Shown here: positions 7,217 to 13,687 of the stretch, piece after piece
How the letters are laid out: each line of letters opens with the position of its first letter
Position numbering within the stretch: the stretch's first letter is position 1
Assembly (NCBI GenBank): GCA_052038315.1
Contig: JBQGCF010000252.1
Span: 1 to 16,230, forward strand
Reading direction: 5' to 3'
Source of the DNA: Iamia sp052038315
Lineage (GTDB): Bacteria > Actinomycetota > Acidimicrobiia > Acidimicrobiales > Iamiaceae
DNA: 16,230 nucleotides
Notes under the pieces: generated by a model
What the model was told of the DNA's origin: nothing
Database searches by the model: none
The model's input: the letters and a program-made list of their open reading frames with translations, nothing else
Translations under genes and position numbers: made by a program

Positions 7217-7222
7217 TAGCGT
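7217..7222 (+). promoter_or_regulatory. Leaderless -10 element for meaB
   Basis: TAGCGT sits 6 bases before the GTG start of meaB in the 31-base gap after paralog B. With no Shine-Dalgarno sequence present, the simplest reading is transcription starting at or next to the GTG. No -35 is recognisable. Confidence 0.5.
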
Positions 7223-7228
7223 GGTCCG

Positions 7229-8227
7229 GTGCCCGCCGCCGCTGCCGATCCGACCGCCCTCGCCGAGGGGGTCCGGGCCGGCGACCGGCGGGCGCTGGCC
7301 CGGGCCATCACCCTGGTCGAGTCCACCCGCCCCGACCACCGCGAGCAGGCCGATGCCCTGGTCAGCAGCATCCTCCCGGATGCCGGCGGCGCCATCCGGC
7401 TCGGCATCAGCGGCCCGCCGGGCGTGGGCAAGTCGACCTTCATCGAGGCCTTCGGGACCCACCTGACCGGCACCGGCCACCGCGTCGCCGTCCTCGCCGT
7501 CGACCCCAGCAGCTCGCGCTCGGGCGGCTCGATACTGGGCGACAAGACCCGGATGGAGCGGCTGGTCCGCGACCCCGACGCCTTCATCCGCCCCTCCCCC
7601 GCAGGGGGCGAGCTGGGCGGCGTGGCCCGGCGCACCCGCGAGGCGCTGCTGCTGTGCGAGGCCGCCGGCTACGACGTCGTGCTGGTCGAGACCGTCGGCG
7701 TGGGCCAGAGCGAGATCGCCGTGGCCGACCTCACCGACCTGTTCGTCCTCCTCGCCTCCCCCGCCGGCGGCGACGACCTGCAGGGCGTGAAGCGGGGGAT
7801 CATGGAGCTGGCCGACCTGGTGGTGGTGACCAAGGCCGACGGCGACCTGGCCACCGCCGCGGCCCACGCCTGCGCCGACATCCGCCGGGCCCTCCACCTG
7901 CTGCGGCCCCGCCACGCCGAGGTCGAGGCCAGGGCCCTGCTGGCCTCGTCGACCACCGGCACCGGCATCGCCGAGGCGTGGGACGCCATCCGTGAGGCCC
8001 ACGAGGCCCTCGACGCCAGCGGCGCCCTCGACCGCCAGCGGGCGGCCCAGGCCCGGGCCTGGCTCTGGTCCGAGGTGCGCGGCGCCCTGGAGCTCCGGCT
8101 GCGCACCGATCCGGACGTCGCCGCCGCCCTCCCCGAGGTCGAGGCCGAGGTCGGCGCCGGGACGGTCACCCCGTCGGCCGGCGCCCGCCGCCTCCTCGCC
8201 CGCCTCCGCCTCGACACCCCCGCGTGA
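7229..8227 (+). CDS. meaB: Methylmalonyl-CoA mutase-associated GTPase MeaB (ArgK/LAO family)
   Basis: SIMIBI-class P-loop GTPase of 332 residues, the usual length, which loads and protects the adenosylcobalamin cofactor of methylmalonyl-CoA mutase. Motifs: Walker A GPPGVGKST (62-70), the MeaB signature VDPSSSRSGGSILGDKTRM (91-109), ETVGVGQSE (154-162) with the G3/switch Gly, and the guanine-specificity motif TKAD (201-204), a permitted form of NKxD. The C-terminal region (about 270-332) is the helical dimerisation part. The family was once named LAO/AO transport kinase (ArgK), an older annotation now considered wrong for most members. In many genomes meaB directly follows the mutase gene; here about 5.5 kb with three unrelated genes separates it from the mutase at the left edge. 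GTG 7229 is chosen for its leaderless -10. The last codon and stop overlap the next start by 4 bp, so it is translationally coupled to the GT-C gene. Confidence 0.93.
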   Translation: MPAAAADPTALAEGVRAGDRRALARAITLVESTRPDHREQADALVSSILPDAGGAIRLGISGPPGVGKSTFIEAFGTHLTGTGHRVAVLAVDPSSSRSGGSILGDKTRMERLVRDPDAFIRPSPAGGELGGVARRTREALLLCEAAGYDVVLVETVGVGQSEIAVADLTDLFVLLASPAGGDDLQGVKRGIMELADLVVVTKADGDLATAAAHACADIRRALHLLRPRHAEVEARALLASSTTGTGIAEAWDAIREAHEALDASGALDRQRAAQARAWLWSEVRGALELRLRTDPDVAAALPEVEAEVGAGTVTPSAGARRLLARLRLDTPA

Positions 8228-10329
8228 CCGCCCGGGCCCGGCGCCTCGCTCCGGTCGCGGCGGGGGTGGTGGGGGTGATGGGGCTGCGGTGGGTGATGGC
8301 GCTCGACGGGCGGTTCCCGCGGGTCGTGGCCGACGAGACGGCGTACCTGGGCATGGCCCGGCTGCTGGCCGGGGGCGAGCGGTGGGACCTGGGGCTGGCG
8401 TCGACCTACGGCCCGGCCTACTCGGTGCTGATCGCCCCGTGGTTCGCCCTCGGGCTCTCCCCCGACGCCGTGTACCGGGCGGCCGTGGCCACCAACGTCG
8501 TCCTGGCCGGGCTGACCTTCCTCGCCTTCGTCGCCCTGGGCCGCCGGCTCCTGCGCCTCGACCGGCCGACCGCCGCCGGCCTGGCCGCGGTGGCGGCGTC
8601 GCTCCCCCGCCGGGTCGCCCCCACCAACGTGGCCTGGAGCGACGACCTGGCCCCGCTCACCTTCGCCCTGCTCGTCCTGGCCCTGGCCCGGGTGGTCGAG
8701 CGGCCGGACGCCCGCGCCACCGCCCTGCTGGCCGCCGTCACCGTCGCCGGCTACGCGGTCCACGGCCGCTTCCTCCCGCTCGCCCCGATCGTCCTCGTCG
8801 TGCTGGTGGTGCTGGCCGTGCGGCGCCGGCTCGACGCCCGGGTCGCGGCGGTCGGCGGGGCGGCGATCGTCGTCGGGCTCGGGCTCGTCGAGGTCGGCAG
8901 CCAGGCGCTGTACGACCGGCTCTACGACCCCAACCAGGTCACCCAGGGCCTCAACGAGGCCGACCGCATCACCCGCCTGTGGCCGCTGGCCCTGTCGAGC
9001 GCCGGCCAGCTGTGGACGATCGTGGTGACGACCGGTGGCCTGGCCGGGGTCGGCCTGGCCGCCCTCGTGCTCCAGCTCCGGAGGCGTGACGAGGACGCCG
9101 AGGGCGACGAGGGCGACGACCGGCCGCCGGTGCTGGTCACCGCCGCCCTGCTGGCCATGGTCGCCATGGCCTTCCTGGTCTCGGTGGTGTTCATGACCGA
9201 CCGGCCGCGGGGCGACCACCTCGTCTACGGCCGCTACAACGACCTCTTCACCGGGCCGCTGGTGCTGTGGGGCGGCGCTGCCCTCGTCACCGCCGCGTCC
9301 CGGGTCCGGACCGCCCTGACGACGCTGGTCGTGGGTCTCGTCGGCATCGCCACGGCCGTGGTGGTGTGGCGGTTCCGGCGGGCGACGCTGGAGGGCGGCT
9401 ACCTCGTGTACCCGGTGCTCGGGGTGGTGGCCGTCGACCAGGCGGGCCCGCCGGCGCTGCCGTCGATCACCGTCGTCGGCACCGTCGTGCTGGTCGCCCT
9501 GACCGCCCTGGCCCTGGCCCTCCCCCGCCGGCCCCGCACCGTCGCCCTCGTCGTCGTGGCCGCCGCCCTGTGCGTCGCCGGCAGCCAGCGCGCCGTCGAC
9601 CGCATCGACCCGAAGTACCACGCCGACGCCCGGGACGCGGCCGTGCTGGCCGACGTCCTGCCCGACGGCGCCCGCCTGGCCTGGGTCGCCGACGACCCCG
9701 AGAACCCGCTGTCGACGTCGTTCTACCGGGACCAGCTCTACACGCCGGACAACCCGTCGGTCCGGCTGCAGGGGGCGCCGTGGTCGGCCGGCGAGCCCTA
9801 CGTCGTCGCCGGCGCCCGCCGGCCCGAGCCGCCCGCCGCCGGCTACCGGCTGGCGTGGGTCGAGCCCGGGTCGACGCTCGGGCTGTGGGTCGCCCCCGGC
9901 GAGCGCCAGGACGCCCTCGCCGCCGAGGGCGAGCTGCTCGACGAGGACGGCTTCGGCGCGAGCCCCCAGACCGACGAGGGGACCGTGCGCTTCGTCGACG
10001 GGCCCTCGGTCGACGGCGGTCGGATCCGGGCCCGCCTCGAGGTCGAGCGGCCGACCGGCGCCCCGTGGCCGGTGGCGGCGCCGGGTGGCGACCCGAGCGG
10101 CCGGATCCGCATCGGCGTCACCGTCGAGGGGACCGGCTGCGGCTGCGTGCTGCTCGACGGGCGGGCCGACATCGGGCGCTGGGTGCGGGGGGCCGACGCC
10201 CGCCTCGCCGTCCCGGTCGACCTGGTCCTCGACGCCCCCGACGACGAGGAGCTGACCGTCACCGTGCAGCTCCTCCGGGAGGGCGTGGGCCGGTTCGGGC
10301 CGCCCGCCGTCACCACCCTCGACGGGTGA
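8224..10329 (+). CDS. Polytopic membrane protein of GT-C glycosyltransferase type
   Basis: Integral membrane protein of 701 residues. A first helix (about 9-26) is followed by an outside loop with Asp37-Glu38 in VADETAYLGMA, matching the acidic catalytic motif that GT-C enzymes (PMT, ArnT, PIG-M types) carry in loop 1. About ten further hydrophobic helices follow, to about residue 455. A soluble, probably extracytoplasmic C-terminal domain (456-701) contains a CGC motif (639-641). An acidic cytoplasmic loop at 289-299 (DEDAEGDEGDD) is notable. Such enzymes move a sugar from a polyprenyl-phosphate donor to a lipid, glycan or protein outside the membrane; the acceptor cannot be read from sequence. 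GTG 8224 overlaps the meaB stop (GTGA), implying translational coupling. The downstream GT2 could make the polyprenyl-phosphate sugar donor. The fold and Asp-Glu motif are seen; the substrate is inference. A non-catalytic membrane protein remains possible. Confidence 0.72.
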   Translation: MTARARRLAPVAAGVVGVMGLRWVMALDGRFPRVVADETAYLGMARLLAGGERWDLGLASTYGPAYSVLIAPWFALGLSPDAVYRAAVATNVVLAGLTFLAFVALGRRLLRLDRPTAAGLAAVAASLPRRVAPTNVAWSDDLAPLTFALLVLALARVVERPDARATALLAAVTVAGYAVHGRFLPLAPIVLVVLVVLAVRRRLDARVAAVGGAAIVVGLGLVEVGSQALYDRLYDPNQVTQGLNEADRITRLWPLALSSAGQLWTIVVTTGGLAGVGLAALVLQLRRRDEDAEGDEGDDRPPVLVTAALLAMVAMAFLVSVVFMTDRPRGDHLVYGRYNDLFTGPLVLWGGAALVTAASRVRTALTTLVVGLVGIATAVVVWRFRRATLEGGYLVYPVLGVVAVDQAGPPALPSITVVGTVVLVALTALALALPRRPRTVALVVVAAALCVAGSQRAVDRIDPKYHADARDAAVLADVLPDGARLAWVADDPENPLSTSFYRDQLYTPDNPSVRLQGAPWSAGEPYVVAGARRPEPPAAGYRLAWVEPGSTLGLWVAPGERQDALAAEGELLDEDGFGASPQTDEGTVRFVDGPSVDGGRIRARLEVERPTGAPWPVAAPGGDPSGRIRIGVTVEGTGCGCVLLDGRADIGRWVRGADARLAVPVDLVLDAPDDEELTVTVQLLREGVGRFGPPAVTTLDG

Positions 10330-10351
10330 CAGGCGCCGAGGGGTCGCCGGT

Positions 10352-10357
10352 TAGCCT
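10352..10357 (+). promoter_or_regulatory. Leaderless -10 element for the GT2 gene
   Basis: TAGCCT lies exactly 7 bases before ATG 10365, the ideal spacing for a leaderless transcript. A -35-like GTGACA occurs at 10326-10331, overlapping the previous stop codon, but its spacer of 20 bases is long. This fixes the GT2 start although the frame stays open far upstream. Confidence 0.55.
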
Positions 10358-10364
10358 CGCCGCC

Positions 10365-11294
10365 ATGGCCGACCTGGACGTCAGCATCGTCCTCCCCGTC
10401 TACAACGAGAAGGGCCACCTCGGCACCGAGATCGACCGGATCCGGGCGGCCATGGACGCCTCGTCGTACTCCTACGAGATCATCGTCGTCGACGACGGGT
10501 CCAACGACGGCTCGGGCGACGCCCTGCGCCGGATCGAGGGCATCCGGCTGATCCAGTTCGCCACCAACCGGGGCTCGGGCTCGGCCCGGAAGTTCGGCAC
10601 CCGCGCCGCCCGCGGCCGGGTCGTGGTCTGGACCGACGTCGACATGACGTACCCCAACGACCTGATCCCCGAGCTGGTCGCCCAGCTCGACGGCTACGAC
10701 CAGGTCGTCGGCGCCCGCACCTCCGAGCAGGGCACCCACAAGCTGTTCCGGGTGCCGGCCAAGCTGTTCATCCGCAAGCTGGCGTCGTACCTGGTCGAGA
10801 CGCCGATCCCCGACCTCAACTCGGGCATGCGAGCGTTCCGGCGCGACGTCGCCCTGCAGTACGTCAGCCAGCTGCCCCCCGGGTTCAGCTGCGTCACCAC
10901 CATCACCCTGACGTTCCTGGCCCACGGCTACAGCGTGAAGTACTGGGACATCGAGTACTCCGAGCGGGCCGGCACCTCGAAGTTCCACTGGTGGACCGAC
11001 ACCCGCCGCTACCTGCTCCAGGTCATCCGGATGACGCTGTCGTTCAACCCGCTGCGGGTCTTCCTGCCGCTGGGCTTCGTGCTGCTCGCCCTGGGCGCCG
11101 GCAAGCTCGTCTACGACTGCGCCACCAACGACTTCCGGGTCGCCATCAACACGCTGCTGGTCCTGTTCGCCGCCTTCCAGGTCTTCATGATCGGCATGCT
11201 GGCCGACCTGGTGGGCCGCTCGACCCGGGCCGTCCACGAGGTCCAGCCGGCGGCCGCCTTCACCCGTGACCCGGCGGTGGTGGAGGTGCCGTGA
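10365..11294 (+). CDS. Family 2 glycosyltransferase, polyprenyl-phosphate sugar synthase type
   Basis: Membrane-attached GT-A enzyme of 309 residues. The N-terminal nucleotide-sugar domain shows SIVLPVYNE (7-15), IIVVDDGSNDGS (39-50) and the metal-binding DxD as TDVDMTYP (Asp91, Asp93). Then comes IPDLNSGMRAFRR (148-160), a segment typical of dolichol/polyprenyl-phosphate mannose or glucose synthases. Two C-terminal membrane helices follow at about 231-250 and 260-283, as in GtrB-like enzymes. It probably transfers a sugar from UDP or GDP to a polyprenyl phosphate, giving a donor for a GT-C enzyme such as the preceding gene. Which sugar is used cannot be told. The frame is open upstream, but the ATG is placed by the -10 element 7 bases before it and by the motif position near the N-terminus. 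Its stop overlaps the methyltransferase start by 4 bp. Confidence 0.88.
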   Translation: MADLDVSIVLPVYNEKGHLGTEIDRIRAAMDASSYSYEIIVVDDGSNDGSGDALRRIEGIRLIQFATNRGSGSARKFGTRAARGRVVVWTDVDMTYPNDLIPELVAQLDGYDQVVGARTSEQGTHKLFRVPAKLFIRKLASYLVETPIPDLNSGMRAFRRDVALQYVSQLPPGFSCVTTITLTFLAHGYSVKYWDIEYSERAGTSKFHWWTDTRRYLLQVIRMTLSFNPLRVFLPLGFVLLALGAGKLVYDCATNDFRVAINTLLVLFAAFQVFMIGMLADLVGRSTRAVHEVQPAAAFTRDPAVVEVP

Positions 11295-11899
11295 GCGCCA
11301 CCGCCACCGAGGTCCCCACCGGCAACCACTTCGACAAGGAGGCCAGCGGCAACCCGCTGGTGAAGTGGATGATGAAGGGCTTCCACGCCGCCTTCGACGC
11401 CGCCCTCCCCGCCGAGCGCCCCGACCGGGTGCTCGAGGTCGGCGCCGGCGAGGGCAAGGTGTTCGAGCGGGTGTGGGAGCGCTGGGCCGGCGTGCCCTAC
11501 GCCGCCATCGACCTCCGGGACGACGACCTGGCCGCCGACTGGCGCCGGCGCTCGCTGGCCGGGACCTTCGCCGACATCGGCCGCCTGCCCTTCGCCGACG
11601 ACACCTTCGACCTGGTCCTGGCCATCGAGGTCCTCGAGCACGTGCCCGACCCGGTGGCGGCCCTCGACGAGCTGACCCGGGTCGCCCGCTCGCACCTCGT
11701 GCTGTCGGTCCCCCGCGAGCCGATCTGGCGGGCCCTCAACATGGCCCGCCTGAGCTACGTCAAGGACTGGGGCAACACCCCCGGCCACATCAACCACTGG
11801 TCGACGAAGGGCTTCACCGACCTGGTCGCCAGCCGCTTCACCGTCGCCGAGGTCCACCGTCCCTTCCCCTGGACGATGATCTCGGCCCGCACCCGCTAG
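11291..11899 (+). CDS. Class I SAM-dependent methyltransferase
   Basis: Soluble methyltransferase of 202 residues, Methyltransf_11/23 type. Motif I is VLEVGAGEG (47-55), the glycine loop that binds S-adenosylmethionine. The acidic residue ending strand 2 is Asp74 (AAIDLRDDD). Motif post-I/II is FDLVLAIEVLEHVPDP (106-121) with Glu115 and His118, and a late motif includes NHWSTKGF. The GTG start overlaps the GT2 stop as GTGA, so it is coupled to the glycosyltransferase. This suggests the substrate is a glycan, polyprenyl-linked sugar or glycolipid, but that rests on context only. Its TAG stop shares the palindrome CTAG with the stop of the opposing RDD gene, so there is no room for a terminator between them. 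Confidence 0.85.
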   Translation: MSATATEVPTGNHFDKEASGNPLVKWMMKGFHAAFDAALPAERPDRVLEVGAGEGKVFERVWERWAGVPYAAIDLRDDDLAADWRRRSLAGTFADIGRLPFADDTFDLVLAIEVLEHVPDPVAALDELTRVARSHLVLSVPREPIWRALNMARLSYVKDWGNTPGHINHWSTKGFTDLVASRFTVAEVHRPFPWTMISARTR

Positions 11900-12666
11900 G
11901 CGCGGGCCGCCTTCACCGCCAGGATCTGCTCGAGCAGGAGCTCGTCGGGGAGCCCCGGGTCGGGGCCGACCACCGCCGGGCGCAGCCGCCGGGCCAGCTC
12001 GGAGCCGACCCGGTGGCGGGCGGCCGGGTCGAGCCCGTGGCGCCGGGCGAGGAAGGCCCGGACGACCTGCACGTCGTCGGCGGTCACCCGGGTGAGGTCC
12101 CAGGCCCCGGCCCCCTCGGGGAGGGTCGGGCCGGTGGCCCAGCCGGGGTCGATCGCCTCCGCGCCGGGAGCGGCGGACCGATCGGCGCCGGGCACGGCCG
12201 ATCGCTGGCGCGCCGGCGCCGCCCGCACCACGAGGGTGCCGGCGGCCAGGTCGCCCAGCCGCTGGCCCCGGGTGGTGGCGACCACGACGACGGTGCCGAT
12301 CGCGTAGACGGCCGGGAAGAAGTCGATGACCCGCACGATGTTGCGGACCGCGGCGGCGAGGAAGCCGACCCGGCCGCCGTCGTCGGTGACGAGCCGGAGC
12401 CCGGTGGCCCGCCGCCCCAGCGTGCGCCCGTCGAGGAAGGCGTCGCAGACGGTCGGGTAGCCGAAGAAGGTGAGGAAGAACCCGAGGGCGGCGATCGCTG
12501 CACCCCCCTCGACCAACGCGGCGACCAGCGCGAGTGGGATCATGACGACGACCTGCACCGCCGTGTCGACGATCGAGGACATGAACCGCGACCCCAACCC
12601 CGCCACCACGAGGTCCAGGTCCACCCCCTCGGGGGTCGACACCGTGATGCGGTCCTCGATCTCCAC
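11896..12666 (-). CDS. RDD family membrane protein
   Basis: Integral membrane protein of 256 residues. The RDD signature is visible: Arg27 and Asp34 in SRFMSSIVDT at the start of helix 1 (to about 52), helix 2 (about 56-74), the conserved DGRTLGRRATGLRLV (79-93), VRNIVRVIDFFP with helix 3 (about 107-130), and GDLAAGTLVV with Asp139. A cytoplasmic tail of about 110 residues follows, ending in a helical segment. Some RDD proteins have been proposed as Na+(Li+)/H+ antiporters, but the role in this gene setting is unknown. The ORF is open to 12714; GTG 12666 is chosen because TAGCGT lies exactly 7 bases upstream. It is divergent from, and overlaps, the SpoIIM gene. The order RDD-SpoIIM-DUF58-MoxR matches Rv3695-Rv3692 of M. 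tuberculosis. Confidence 0.88.
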   Translation of the reverse strand: MEIEDRITVSTPEGVDLDLVVAGLGSRFMSSIVDTAVQVVVMIPLALVAALVEGGAAIAALGFFLTFFGYPTVCDAFLDGRTLGRRATGLRLVTDDGGRVGFLAAAVRNIVRVIDFFPAVYAIGTVVVVATTRGQRLGDLAAGTLVVRAAPARQRSAVPGADRSAAPGAEAIDPGWATGPTLPEGAGAWDLTRVTADDVQVVRAFLARRHGLDPAARHRVGSELARRLRPAVVGPDPGLPDELLLEQILAVKAARA

Positions 12667-13687
12667 GACGGCGACGCTACCGGCCGGCGGGAGCCGCTCG
12701 GTCGAGGCCTTCATCGCCGAGCGGGGCGACGGGTGGGCCGCCCTGGTCGAGCTGCTCGGCCGGGCCCGGGGCCGGCTCGAGCGCCTGCCGGGGCCCGACG
12801 CCCTGCGCCTCGGCGAGCTCTACCGCAGCACCGCGGCCGACCTGGCCCGGGCCCGCCAGCGCTGGCCCGGCGATCCGGTCGTCGGCGAGCTGGAGGCCCT
12901 CGTCGGCCGAGCCCGCACCGTCGTCTACCGGGTGCCCGGCCGGCGGGCCTCGTTCGGCCACTGGCTCACCACCGGCTTCTTCCGCCGGGTCCGCGAGCGG
13001 CCGGTCGCCCTGCTCGTCGCCGCCCTGCTGCTCTGGGGGCCGACGATCGGTGTGGCCGTGTGGGCCAACGGCGACCCCGCCACCGCCGCCCGGGTCGCCC
13101 GGATCAGCGCGGTGACCGAGGGCGCCGCCCCCGACGGCGACCTCGGGGTCTCGACCCTGGAGAGCGGGTCGCTCAGCACCCAGCTCTTCGTCAACAACAT
13201 CCGGGCCGCCTTCACGAGCATGGCCCTGGGGATCGCCGGCGGGCTGCCCACCGCCGTCGTCCTCGCCTTCAACGGCGCCATCGTCGGCCTCCTGGCCGGG
13301 CTCTTCTTCTCCGCCGGCCTCGGCGGCACCGCCATCAGCCTGCTCGCCCCCCACGGCTGCCTCGAGCTCTCCCTGCTCACCGTGGCCGGGGCCGCCGGGC
13401 TGCGGCTCGGGCGGGCGGTCGTCGCCCCGGGGCTCGGGTCCCGCAGCAAGGCGGTGGTCACCGAGGCGCGGGCTGCCGCCGAGCTGGCCCTGGGCGTGGC
13501 CCTGTGGCTGATCCCGACCGGGTGCGTCGAGGGCTTCGTCACGCCGCAGGTCCTGCCGCCGGCCGCGGCGCTGGCCGTCGGCCTCGCCCTCGCCGGCCTG
13601 TTCTGGGGCCTCGTCTGGTGGCGGGGCCGGCCCGAGGACGGGCCCGACACCGGTCAGAGCCGGGCGCCGGCCTTGGCGTCGAGGTAG
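12647..13687 (+). CDS. Stage II sporulation protein M family (SpoIIM/DUF95) membrane protein
   Basis: Integral membrane protein of about 346 residues. An N-terminal cytoplasmic helical region (about 18-112, SVEAFIAERGDGW onward) precedes helix 1 (118-138). The family signatures follow: VNNIRAAF (182-189), GIAGGLPT with FNG (209-210), APHGCLELS (234-242) and IPTGCVEGFVTP (289-300), embedded in about five more helices. SpoIIM acts in engulfment in Bacillus, but DUF95 members are widespread in non-sporulating actinobacteria beside MoxR and DUF58, where the role is unknown. The start is uncertain: no ATG, GTG or TTG occurs in frame between ATG 12647 and about residue 95, so translation must begin at ATG 12647 (or GTG 12644), inside the divergent RDD gene. 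The last 34 bp overlap the opposing DUF58 gene. Confidence 0.85.
   Translation: MRSSISTTATLPAGGSRSVEAFIAERGDGWAALVELLGRARGRLERLPGPDALRLGELYRSTAADLARARQRWPGDPVVGELEALVGRARTVVYRVPGRRASFGHWLTTGFFRRVRERPVALLVAALLLWGPTIGVAVWANGDPATAARVARISAVTEGAAPDGDLGVSTLESGSLSTQLFVNNIRAAFTSMALGIAGGLPTAVVLAFNGAIVGLLAGLFFSAGLGGTAISLLAPHGCLELSLLTVAGAAGLRLGRAVVAPGLGSRSKAVVTEARAAAELALGVALWLIPTGCVEGFVTPQVLPPAAALAVGLALAGLFWGLVWWRGRPEDGPDTGQSRAPALASR
12674..12679 (-). promoter_or_regulatory. Leaderless -10 element for the RDD gene
   Basis: On the minus strand TAGCGT lies exactly 7 bases before GTG 12666, repeating the arrangement seen before meaB and GT2. The element falls within the predicted 5' coding part of the divergent SpoIIM gene. 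No good -35 is seen. Confidence 0.5.

Noticed and set aside
2617..7635. Uninterrupted minus-strand frame of 1672 codons opposite the DUF4214 pair and meaB
   Set aside because: It runs antisense to three well-supported genes. Its Gly/Val/Asp/Arg-rich composition is what the complement of GC-biased codons produces, and it shows no domain or membrane pattern.
7669..9621. Minus-strand frame of 650 codons opposite meaB and the GT-C gene
   Set aside because: Low-complexity Gly/Asp/His/Gln-rich translation with no motif, antisense to two confident genes.
12470..12643. N-terminal extension of the SpoIIM protein to 12470
   Set aside because: It would lie antisense within the RDD coding sequence and has no family-like residues.
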